A DNA stretch of 43,932 nt from Verrucomicrobiales bacterium (GTDB taxonomy: Bacteria; Verrucomicrobiota; Verrucomicrobiia; Verrucomicrobiales; DEV007), in the NCBI GenBank assembly GCA_028033615.1, contig JAOFDG010000011.1, positions 1 through 43,932 of the forward strand. Direction: 5' to 3'. This document shows, piece after piece, positions 36,656 through 43,932 of this stretch (position 1 is the first letter of the stretch; each line of letters opens with the position of its first letter). A program made the position numbers and the translations under genes. The notes below the pieces were generated by a model that saw only the letters and a program-made list of their open reading frames with translations, did not search any database and was not told where the DNA came from.

Positions 36656-37711
36656 ATGACCCCTGATAAAGCTAAGGAAAATCTTGATAATCAATTAAAA
36701 GAAATTATAAATTGGCATTTTTCTGATGATACTGGAACTCCTTTTTGGTTAGATTGGAAGGCTAAGGTTGGATGGGACCCCAGAAAAGAGATATTGAGTT
36801 TTGATGATATTCACAAATTTGATCATTTTCAAGATGAGTGGTTAAGAGATGAAAAAAATGAAAGATTTGTACCTTTAGGCATGAAGGGAAAACCGTTCAA
36901 TGTATTTGAAACTGGTGGAACAACTGGATTACCAAAACAACGCGTTGGATGGGATGATTACAAGCATGACTATGAGATGTTTTCTAACACACTTTCCGAT
37001 GAATTTTTCCCCAAGGGATCCAATTGGATAATGGTAGGTCCTACAGGTCCAAGAAGACTTAGGCTTGCAGTAGAACATTTGGCCCAGCATCGTGGTGGTA
37101 GTTGTTATCATGTGGATCTAGACCCTCGATGGGTGAAAAAACTGATCATTAGAAATCAAATTGATGAAGTGGAGAGATATCAAAAACACGTAATTGATCA
37201 AGCTGTAGAGATTATAAAACACAGAGACATAGGGTGCATGTTCACAACTCCGAAGTTATTAGAATCTATAGGTGAGAGAATTTCAATCCCAGGATCAGGT
37301 GTGAAGGGTGTTTTTTGTGGAGGAACTACAATGACTCCTCAATCCGTTAGATTTTGGGTCGAAGAAGTATTGGAAGGTAAAACTCATCTAGTTCCAACTT
37401 ACGGAAATACTCTAATGGGACTAGCCGTCAGTCGTCCCTTAGATGATTCTTACAGTGTAACTTATTATGCTCCACAACCTCGCGCTGTTTTACGTGTCGT
37501 GGATCCAAACGAAACTGCTAAAACAATGCCTTATGGTGAATTTGGTAGAGTAGAACTAACCACTTTAACAAAAGAGTTTTTCATGCCGCGTTTTTTAGAG
37601 AGAGATGAAGCAATTAGGAGAGAGCCTACTAATGACTACCCATGGGATGGTGTTGGCGATGTTAGGCCATTTGGAGCAATGACTAAAAAAGTTGTAGAGG
37701 GGGTATACTAA
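36656..37711 (+). CDS. Adenylate-forming ligase-like protein lacking the C-terminal domain
   Basis: 351 residues with a phenylacetate-CoA ligase/LuxE-like fold. The AMP-binding P-loop is present as TGGTTGLPK (86-94), a later YGNTLMG (249-255) occupies the usual YGxTE position, and the conserved Asp of the GD motif is Asp335. The protein ends 16 residues after that motif. It therefore lacks the C-terminal lid domain that normally carries the adenylation Lys. LuxE-type acyl-protein synthetases also lack it. Possible roles are activation of a carboxylic acid as an acyl-AMP or as an enzyme-bound ester for the next protein. The gene ends one base before the ALDH-like gene, and a GAGGGGG run near its stop could act as a ribosome site. 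Confidence 0.7.
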   Translation: MTPDKAKENLDNQLKEIINWHFSDDTGTPFWLDWKAKVGWDPRKEILSFDDIHKFDHFQDEWLRDEKNERFVPLGMKGKPFNVFETGGTTGLPKQRVGWDDYKHDYEMFSNTLSDEFFPKGSNWIMVGPTGPRRLRLAVEHLAQHRGGSCYHVDLDPRWVKKLIIRNQIDEVERYQKHVIDQAVEIIKHRDIGCMFTTPKLLESIGERISIPGSGVKGVFCGGTTMTPQSVRFWVEEVLEGKTHLVPTYGNTLMGLAVSRPLDDSYSVTYYAPQPRAVLRVVDPNETAKTMPYGEFGRVELTTLTKEFFMPRFLERDEAIRREPTNDYPWDGVGDVRPFGAMTKKVVEGVY

Positions 37712-37712
37712 A

Positions 37713-39143
37713 ATGATCCCAGTAGTACCATTATTGAGAGGTGGCAAGGTTTATTCGAGCCTTGATGTACAGAATGTTAATCCAGTTACAGGGGGAGATG
37801 CCGTTGCTCAGGTAACAATGTCAAATTCTGGTCTTATCAAAAGGGATTTACTTAATCTTGAAGAATCTAGAGAAGCTTTGGCAAAGTTTACCACTCAAGA
37901 GCTTTTAGATATAACTTTAGCCGCAGGCGATATTTTCTTAAATGATGATTTGCCTGTTGGCTCTAGCGGACAACTGCAGAGTCCAGAGGATTATCTTTTA
38001 ACACTTGCTGCAACAAGTGGCCTCCCTCATTCGTTAATAAGAATGAATATGAAAAGGCTCCATGGAGTTTTTAGTCAGGTCCCAACAATATTCAAAGGTC
38101 TTTCTAGAGGTCTTTCACCTGAAGTTCTTGATCATGGATACATAGACCAACATGAAGTCAAGGTAGCCTTTGTCCCCACAACTAATGCCCTTGGGGTAAT
38201 ACTCCCATCCAACAGCCCTGCAGTTAATGCGTTATGGATCCCTTCTATAGCAATGAAGACTCCTGTTATATTAAAACCAGGTAGAGAAGAGCCTTGGACC
38301 CCATGGCGAATTATCCAAGCCTTCATCAAAGCGGGTGCTCCCGCAGAGGCTTTCAGTTTTTATCCTGCAAACCACGATGGTTCTTCTGCGATTATTCGTA
38401 ACTGTAAAAGAGTTATGCTTTTCGGCGGAGACGATACAGTTAGACAATATGAAAACGATTCTAGTGTCGAAGTTCATGGTGCGGGGCGCTCCAAAATTCT
38501 TATTGGTGATGATGAGATTGAAAATTGGAAAGACCATCTTGATCTAATTGTTAGCAGTATTTCGGCGAATTCAGGTCGTTCATGTATCAACGCAAGTTGC
38601 ATTGTTGTTCCAAAGTATGCTGATGAAATTGCAAGTGCATTAGCTGATTCTTTAGTGACCATGGAAGCTAGATCACAAGATGATCCTAAAGCAACATTAT
38701 CAGGATTTGCCAATCCTAAAATGGCTGAATGGATAAACGGAACTATCGAAGATGGTTTAGAGGAGGGTGGGGCAAAAGACATTAGTCTTGATAAAAGAGG
38801 TGGAACTGAACGCTACGTACAAAAAGATGGAATGCATTATATGCTTCCAACAATTGTGCGATGTGACTCAATTGATCATTCAATTGGAAATACGGAGTTT
38901 CTTTTTCCTTATGCTAGCGTTATACAAATGCCTCAAGATGAAATGATGAATTCCATTGGTAAATCGTTAGCCGTTGCTGCTATTAGTAAAGATCAGAAAT
39001 GGTTAAACGAGTTGGTTGCTGCTGATCATATCGAAAGGCTAAATGTGGGAGCAATGCCCACTAATCACATTGAATGGGACCAACCCCACGAAGGAAATTT
39101 ATTTGAGTTTCTTTATAGAAGAAGATCGATACAAGTCGCATAA
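37713..39143 (+). CDS. Aldehyde-dehydrogenase-fold protein, probably acylating / acyl-reductase type
   Basis: 476 residues. The ALDH superfamily fold is supported by LGVILPSNSPAVNALWIPSIAMKTPVILKPGR, the RVMLFGGDD strand and the Cys291 nucleophile in SGRSCINAS. The position normally held by the general-base Glu (ELGGK in ordinary ALDHs) reads HGAGRSK, so this Glu is missing. Its absence is typical of CoA-acylating ALDHs and of LuxC-like reductases, which form a thioester and release an acyl product or reduce it. The N-terminus is longer than in typical ALDHs. The gene starts one base after the ligase-like stop, and its TAA overlaps the next ATG by one base. The likely reaction is acyl donor plus NAD(P)H to aldehyde, or its reverse. 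Confidence 0.75.
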   Translation: MIPVVPLLRGGKVYSSLDVQNVNPVTGGDAVAQVTMSNSGLIKRDLLNLEESREALAKFTTQELLDITLAAGDIFLNDDLPVGSSGQLQSPEDYLLTLAATSGLPHSLIRMNMKRLHGVFSQVPTIFKGLSRGLSPEVLDHGYIDQHEVKVAFVPTTNALGVILPSNSPAVNALWIPSIAMKTPVILKPGREEPWTPWRIIQAFIKAGAPAEAFSFYPANHDGSSAIIRNCKRVMLFGGDDTVRQYENDSSVEVHGAGRSKILIGDDEIENWKDHLDLIVSSISANSGRSCINASCIVVPKYADEIASALADSLVTMEARSQDDPKATLSGFANPKMAEWINGTIEDGLEEGGAKDISLDKRGGTERYVQKDGMHYMLPTIVRCDSIDHSIGNTEFLFPYASVIQMPQDEMMNSIGKSLAVAAISKDQKWLNELVAADHIERLNVGAMPTNHIEWDQPHEGNLFEFLYRRRSIQVA

Positions 39144-40309
39144 TGACTAATGCTGATGTTTATGATGTATGTAAGGACCTTGATTTTTCCAAGGATATAA
39201 TAAACTTCGTTCACCTCAATTCAACTAAAGTAATATTTGGTCCAAATTGCGTTCGTTTTGTAGGAAATAAGGCAAAAGAGTTTAATGCGACAAAAGCATT
39301 AATTGTAACAGATTCAGGAATCCTTAATGCAGGTCATTTAGATGTGGTTTTAGAATCAATGAATGATTCTCAAGTTGATTGCATTGTTTATTCTGAAGTT
39401 ACTGAAAACCCCAGCTCTTATGACGTTAATAATTGCGCGACTTTCGCAAAATCACATTCTGTTGATTTAATATTAGGTTTAGGTGGTGGTTCTAGCCTAG
39501 ACACTGCAAAGGGAGCAAACTTTATCATAACGAATGGAGGTGAGATGAAGGACTATCGTGGAATAGATAAAGCCTCTAATGACATGCTTCCATTCTTTGC
39601 TATACCAACCACAGCAGGAACGGGAAGTGAATGTCAAAGTTTTGCAATTATTTCTGATACTGAGACTCATGAAAAAATGGCATGCGGAGACAAGAGAGCT
39701 GCTGCTAGAATTGCTTTCCTAGATCCCTTACTCACTACAACTCAACCATTCAAGATTACTGCACAAACTGGAATAGATGCAATTTCTCATTCAATTGAAT
39801 CCTTGGTTACAAAAACTAAAACTGATGTCAGTGAAAAATATTCAAGACTATCATTCCATCTCATAAACCGATCCTTTGAAAATGTGATAAAAGATCCAGA
39901 AAACATTAATGCTAGATCGGACATGCTCCTTGGCGCTGCATATGCAGGCACTGCAATTGAATGCAGTATGCTCGGAGCTGCTCATGCTGCAGCTAACCCA
40001 ATGACAGCAAAATTTTCTATCCCTCATGGTGTAGCTGTCGGAATAATGTTACCACATATAATTAAATATAATTCCTTAGATAATGAAGTTGCTGACGTTT
40101 ATGATTCATTGATTGGTCAATGCCTGTCTGAACGTGTAGTAGAACTATTAAATATAGCCAAAATTAAAGTTCGTTTAGGTGAATATGGTATTACCAATAA
40201 TGATTTATTAAGCCTGTCTGAAGCTGCCGCTACTCAATGGACTGGAAATTTTAATCCTCGCCGCGTTTCTGTAGATGATTTTTTAGAACTTTATAAGTCG
40301 GCTTTATAA
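39143..40309 (+). CDS. Iron-containing alcohol dehydrogenase
   Basis: 388 residues, normal for the group III Fe-ADH family. The nucleotide-binding motifs GGGSSLDTAKG and IPTTAGTGSE are present. The four metal ligands are Asp212, His216, His281 and His295; the 14-residue spacing of the last two matches FucO. The enzyme should interconvert an aldehyde and an alcohol with NAD(P)(H), probably using Fe2+ or Zn2+. The start overlaps the preceding stop by one base, so the two genes should be translationally coupled. With the ligase-like and ALDH-like proteins it would form an acid-aldehyde-alcohol route. The family is broad, so the substrate is unknown. It is followed by tRNA-Phe after 85 bases. Confidence 0.93.
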   Translation: MTNADVYDVCKDLDFSKDIINFVHLNSTKVIFGPNCVRFVGNKAKEFNATKALIVTDSGILNAGHLDVVLESMNDSQVDCIVYSEVTENPSSYDVNNCATFAKSHSVDLILGLGGGSSLDTAKGANFIITNGGEMKDYRGIDKASNDMLPFFAIPTTAGTGSECQSFAIISDTETHEKMACGDKRAAARIAFLDPLLTTTQPFKITAQTGIDAISHSIESLVTKTKTDVSEKYSRLSFHLINRSFENVIKDPENINARSDMLLGAAYAGTAIECSMLGAAHAAANPMTAKFSIPHGVAVGIMLPHIIKYNSLDNEVADVYDSLIGQCLSERVVELLNIAKIKVRLGEYGITNNDLLSLSEAAATQWTGNFNPRRVSVDDFLELYKSAL

Positions 40310-40331
40310 AGAAATTATAGAGATTTCCCAC

Positions 40332-40360
40332 TTGTATCAGTGAGTCATTACTATTAGATT
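40332..40360 (+). promoter_or_regulatory. Possible promoter of the tRNA-Phe gene
   Basis: TTGTAT (40332-40337) and TAGATT (40355-40360) are separated by 17 bases. The tRNA begins 34 bases later. A perfect palindrome AGGATTTAAATCCT (40378-40391) lies in between. Confidence 0.35.
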
Positions 40361-40394
40361 AACTCTCTTCCATCTTAAGGATTTAAATCCTAAT

Positions 40395-40467
<73 letters not shown>

Positions 40468-40495
40468 CTTCTTTCAATTATACAAAGTAGTCATT

Positions 40496-40891
40496 GTGAA
40501 GATATTTAGATTTATTGTTGGGCTAACCTTAGGAGCTGCACTCTTACGAATTGGGTATCATCATTTTACTAACCCTGAGATTTATGATGAAATTGTACCA
40601 AGCTATTTAGGTGATCCAAGATTTTGGACGTTATTTAGTGGAGCTATCGAGATGCTGCTAGGAATAGGTCTAATTGTAAATAAATCGAGAAGAATAACAT
40701 CAAGAGTGCTTGTCTTCTTTTTTACTGTTGTTTATCTAGCCAATATGAATATGTGGATAAACGACATACCATTTAGTGGGACTAAATTAACTAGTAGTGG
40801 TCATATTGTTCGATTGTTAATTCAGTTAATTCTTATTCTAACCGCATTAAATTTGTCGGAGATACAGATAAGATATTCTAAGAAGAAATGA
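40496..40891 (+). CDS. DoxX-like membrane protein
   Basis: 131 residues with four predicted membrane helices. The pattern FRFIVGLTLGAALLRIGYHHFTNPE, with a later SGAIEMLLGIGLI and NMNMWIND, is that of the DoxX/DoxX-like family, whose members include small terminal-oxidase-like or redox-associated membrane proteins. I start it at GTG 40496. The open frame extends back to 40436, but that would begin inside the tRNA gene, and its first 20 residues are hydrophilic and out of keeping. A terminator hairpin follows at 40907. The function in this organism is unknown. Confidence 0.75.
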   Translation: MKIFRFIVGLTLGAALLRIGYHHFTNPEIYDEIVPSYLGDPRFWTLFSGAIEMLLGIGLIVNKSRRITSRVLVFFFTVVYLANMNMWINDIPFSGTKLTSSGHIVRLLIQLILILTALNLSEIQIRYSKKK

Positions 40892-40906
40892 GAATTCATT
40901 AGGCTT

Positions 40907-40930
40907 GTTAGGACTACCTAACGTTTTTTT
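40907..40930 (+). terminator. Rho-independent terminator after the DoxX-like gene
   Basis: GTTAGG (40907-40912) pairs perfectly with CCTAAC (40917-40922) across a four-base loop ACTA, followed by G and seven T residues. The stop codon of the convergent flavodoxin gene lies within the loop. The hairpin follows the DoxX-like stop by 16 bases. Confidence 0.75.
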
Positions 40931-41363
40931 CGTGGACTATAATTTTTTCAATCCAAGGGTCTGATAATTCCTCAAAATCTATATCGCAATCAACTCTTTC
41001 TGTAATTGCCTTGCAACCAAGACGAATCATTTCAGTTTCCACATCTTTAGCAAATCCATTAAAGATGTCGTATGCAGAATCACCAAGCCCGCAAATTGCA
41101 AAGTTTTTCCCTTCTAGTTTCTTATCTGGTAACTCTTTGAGTTTTGTAAAATAATCTACAGAGTCATCAGGAGGTTCACCTGCGCCCCAGGTGCTAACTA
41201 TAAAATAGATATTCGTATATTGATCAATATCATCGGGATCTGAATCGAACATATCTGCGCAATAAACTTCAAAACCAATATTTTCTATATCATCTTTTAA
41301 TTTTTCAGCGACTTCCTGTGAATTGCCTGTTTGTGTTCCGTAGAGAATCTGTGATTTGTGCAT
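40914..41363 (-). CDS. Flavodoxin
   Basis: 149 residues, flavodoxin size. The phosphate-binding loop YGTQTGNSQ is at 9-17, and the flavin-binding regions STWGAGEPPDD (about 57-67) and GLGDSAYDIFNG (about 91-102) are clear. This pattern also resembles the FMN domains of sulfite reductase and P450 reductase, but as a free protein it is a flavodoxin or MioC-like electron carrier. It would carry electrons at low potential in the cytosol. No partner reductase is adjacent. The start at 41363 has no Shine-Dalgarno. It converges on the DoxX-like gene, with its stop inside that gene's terminator. Confidence 0.9.
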   Translation of the reverse strand: MHKSQILYGTQTGNSQEVAEKLKDDIENIGFEVYCADMFDSDPDDIDQYTNIYFIVSTWGAGEPPDDSVDYFTKLKELPDKKLEGKNFAICGLGDSAYDIFNGFAKDVETEMIRLGCKAITERVDCDIDFEELSDPWIEKIIVHEKNVR

Positions 41364-41490
41364 TTAAAATATTCACAGATTTCTAATATTCCTGCTAATG
41401 CTGGATTGTTTTAAACTTTGCATCAATTTACTTAAATGATGAAATACTTGAATTCTTTGACTTTTGAATGATGAAAAATACATTCATTGA

Positions 41491-43932
41491 GTGTTTCCCT
41501 GCGTTATCGGCCTTAAAATATTAAATACTATTTTGTTTGAATTATGTTCTAATCGCAATTCTCACTTTAGTCTTTCAAAGTCCTCACACCTTATCTTTAA
41601 TATACTACTTTTATTTCTTCTAACTCAAAAAGCATTATCAAACGATAAAGTATATTTTTTTAAAGATATATTACCAATTTTTGAACAAAATTGTCTTCAG
41701 TGTCATGGTCCAAAAAAACAAAAATCAGGTCTCCGAGTTGATTTGCGTAATTCTCTAATTGAAGGTGGTGATTCTGGTCTTCCAGCAATTAAACCTGGAG
41801 ATTGGGAAGGTAGTTTTCTGATGGATGTAGTTACACATAAGGATGAAGATATGGCTATGCCACCTAAAGGTGAAAAATTGTTAGAGGTAGAAATAAATAA
41901 GATCATGCAATGGGTTAATTCTGGAGCTTACTGGCCAGGACAAATGCAGAAACACTCAGAAGATGAGATAATGCTCTGGTCATTCAGGCCTGTTTCTAAA
42001 CCTAAGGTTCCATTAAAGAAAAAACCTGAATTAAGTTCACACCCAATTGATGCTTTCATATCATCCGAAATTCTAGAGAAAAATTTAATTATCAACCCTC
42101 CAGCTGATCCGCGATCTCTAATTAAACGAACATATATTATTTTTACAGGATTAATGCCGGATTCAAAAACTATTGAAAAATTTGTAGGGGATTATTTTAT
42201 CGATGATGAGGCTGCATTTAAATCACTTGTGAATTCTCTGCTTAGCTCACCTCACTTTGGAGAAAGGTGGGCTCAGCATTGGTTAGACGTAATTAGATGG
42301 GCGGAAACTAATGGCTCAGAATCAAACTTATATAGAAAAAATGCATGGGTTTATAGAGATTACGTTATTAGATCCTTTAACAATGATTTACCATACAATC
42401 AATTCATTCGAGAACAGTTAGTTGGTGATCAACTTGGATCAGGCGATGCGACTGGATTCTTAGTATCCGGTCCTCATGTGCCAGCTGCTACAATTGGTCA
42501 AGAACCATCTGCAATTAGGCAAGCTAGATCTGATAGGATGGATGAAATTATGCAAACTGTAGGGGCATCTATTATGGGTGTAACGGTAAGCTGTGCAAGG
42601 TGTCACAATCATAAATTTGACCCTATTTCTATTAAAGATTATTACTCCATGTCTGCTGTTTTTCAGGGAGTTGAGTTTGGTGGGCGTTGGCCGGAATACG
42701 ACGACAAAAACCCAAGAAAAATAAAAGTTGATGCAATATCACTTAATATCGAGAAACAAAGAAATATACTTAAAAATGGAATTGGATCATGGGAAGAAAA
42801 TTGGGGAGGCTTTACAGATATGTATTTCCCCACAACGAATGTTGATGGTTTGAAAATAGATTTTGATTGGTCAGCTGTATCTATTGACGAACTTGAAATT
42901 TATGGACCAGATAATGAGATTAATGTTGCACTCACCTCAAGTGGAACAACAGTTAATTCTGATCCAGCTATGGCCGTTCCTCGGGGAGATTTGTATAAGG
43001 TTAACGACGGAAACTACGGTACTCAGAACTGGCGGTCAAAGAGTGATAAACCTGGTGCCAAACCTTGGATTGAATTCCGATTCAATAAAACAGTCAGAGT
43101 TAATAAAATACGGTTCAGTAAAAATAGGGAAATTTATTTTGAAACTGACTACTTGGATGATACACCAAATAACAAATTTCCCACTTTTAAGGTTTCAGTT
43201 CTTTTAGATAGTTCTTGGGTAGAACTTACTTCTTCAAAAAATATTAAACAAAAAATCAATAAAGATTCTAATTTATTCAATGCATCAAAGTCACTTCATA
43301 AACATATAGATCAGATTAAAGATGAAGGTCCTCAGCATAGTTTTGTAGGACGTTTTGTTAAACCTGCAATAACTAGGGTTCTTCACAGAGGTAGTCCAGA
43401 AAACCCTAGAGACGTTGTTGTTCCATCAGGCTTTAACATTCTCAATGGTGACCTTGGTCTTGATTCAAGTTCACCTGAAAACATAAGACGAAAAGCCTTT
43501 GCAGATTGGTTGGTATCTCCTGATCATCCACTTACTTCAAGAGTTATAGTTAATCGGGTCTGGAGCCATTTATTTGGAAATGGAATTGTTTCTACCACCA
43601 GTGATTTTGGGAACGCTGGAGCCAAGCCATCACATCCTGAGTTACTTGATTGGCTAGCTTCTGAATTTGTTAACCCTGTTGATACTGATATTAGACCATG
43701 GTCTATTAAGGACTTAATTAGGTTAATGGCCACATCCAATGCATTTCGACGTTCGAGTGCCCCTAATGAAGCTAACACTTTTAAGGATGCATTATCCACT
43801 TTTCTTTGGAGATATCCACCTCGAAGAGTTGAGGCGGAGGTCATTCGTGACTCAATTCTTATGGCTTCAGATAAAATTGACAAAAAGTTAGGAGGGAGAA
43901 GCTATAGAATTCATAATATTAAAAAGACATAT
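41491..43932 (+). CDS. PSCyt1 / DUF1549 / DUF1553 (planctomycete cytochrome-c) protein, cut by the right edge
   Basis: The frame is open from 41491 to the window end, 814 codons, with no stop. The PSCyt1 heme motif CLQCHG is at about residues 68-73. A hydrophobic leader (about 32-50) precedes it. The DUF1549 (PSCyt2) domain follows ([19 protein letters not shown], then [14 protein letters not shown]), with a second [11 protein letters not shown] motif. A beta-rich segment (about 440-590) resembles a discoidin-like binding region. The DUF1553 (PSD1) domain begins near [22 protein letters not shown]. No ATG precedes the leader. GTG 41491 and TTG 41533 are the candidate starts. Such proteins are exported and often found with sulfatases. 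The C-terminus is beyond the window. Confidence 0.85.
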   Translation, partial: MFPCVIGLKILNTILFELCSNRNSHFSLSKSSHLIFNILLLFLLTQKALSNDKVYFFKDILPIFEQNCLQCHGPKKQKSGLRVDLRNSLIEGGDSGLPAIKPGDWEGSFLMDVVTHKDEDMAMPPKGEKLLEVEINKIMQWVNSGAYWPGQMQKHSEDEIMLWSFRPVSKPKVPLKKKPELSSHPIDAFISSEILEKNLIINPPADPRSLIKRTYIIFTGLMPDSKTIEKFVGDYFIDDEAAFKSLVNSLLSSPHFGERWAQHWLDVIRWAETNGSESNLYRKNAWVYRDYVIRSFNNDLPYNQFIREQLVGDQLGSGDATGFLVSGPHVPAATIGQEPSAIRQARSDRMDEIMQTVGASIMGVTVSCARCHNHKFDPISIKDYYSMSAVFQGVEFGGRWPEYDDKNPRKIKVDAISLNIEKQRNILKNGIGSWEENWGGFTDMYFPTTNVDGLKIDFDWSAVSIDELEIYGPDNEINVALTSSGTTVNSDPAMAVPRGDLYKVNDGNYGTQNWRSKSDKPGAKPWIEFRFNKTVRVNKIRFSKNREIYFETDYLDDTPNNKFPTFKVSVLLDSSWVELTSSKNIKQKINKDSNLFNASKSLHKHIDQIKDEGPQHSFVGRFVKPAITRVLHRGSPENPRDVVVPSGFNILNGDLGLDSSSPENIRRKAFADWLVSPDHPLTSRVIVNRVWSHLFGNGIVSTTSDFGNAGAKPSHPELLDWLASEFVNPVDTDIRPWSIKDLIRLMATSNAFRRSSAPNEANTFKDALSTFLWRYPPRRVEAEVIRDSILMASDKIDKKLGGRSYRIHNIKKTY

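Noticed and set aside
42863-43207. 114-codon plus-strand frame near the right edge
   Set aside because: It is in a different frame from the DUF1549/DUF1553 gene, which reads through this region without stops.
43524-43883. 119-codon minus-strand frame near the right edge
   Set aside because: It is antisense to the conserved DUF1553 domain and has no features of its own.

Overview
This is an AT-rich, gene-dense bacterial chromosome segment, most probably from a marine member of the Verrucomicrobiota or a close relative in the PVC group. The evidence is a set of families concentrated in that group: a DUF5069 protein, a ThuA/membrane-bound-dehydrogenase/HEAT/cytochrome c fusion, a 3-keto-disaccharide hydrolase-like (DUF1080) protein, a PSCyt1/DUF1549/DUF1553 protein, several PQQ-like propellers and a large AsmA-like protein. 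The genus cannot be named from this window. There are no phages, IS elements, CRISPR arrays or rRNA genes. Almost no gene has a Shine-Dalgarno motif before its start.

Layout. Bases 1-2100 hold a partial unknown winged-helix-like gene, a LolA-like periplasmic protein and a DUF5069 protein that ends in a clear terminator. Bases 2128-6633 encode one 1501-residue exported fusion protein. Bases 6617-8618 (minus) carry thiG and a SEDS glycosyltransferase (rodA). Bases 8713-11400 carry a prepilin peptidase and an exported HEAT/DUF1080 protein. Bases 11409-12255 (minus) are rplM-rpsI, driven by a near-consensus promoter. purH and pdxJ follow on the plus strand. Bases 14831-18938 (minus) contain an ABCG-type transporter, a small membrane-anchored protein and an exported helical protein. 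An AsmA-like gene is followed by the minus-strand dnaG-rpoD pair (20701-24593), a two-domain NfeD/ClpP-class membrane protease, and the minus-strand rplI-dnaB pair (27230-29327).

Bases 29482-40309 are the most distinctive part. A propeller lipoprotein is followed by a tightly packed run: two exported PQQ-like propellers, a DUF3311 small membrane protein, a sodium:solute symporter, a short adenylate-forming ligase-like protein, an aldehyde-dehydrogenase-fold protein without the usual general-base Glu, and an iron-type alcohol dehydrogenase. The last three genes are spaced 1 bp apart or overlap. The simplest reading is uptake of a small organic substrate and its conversion along a carboxylate-aldehyde-alcohol axis. 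The substrate and the direction are unknown.

The right end holds tRNA-Phe(GAA), a DoxX-like membrane protein, a flavodoxin and a partial PSCyt1/DUF1549/DUF1553 protein that runs off the edge.
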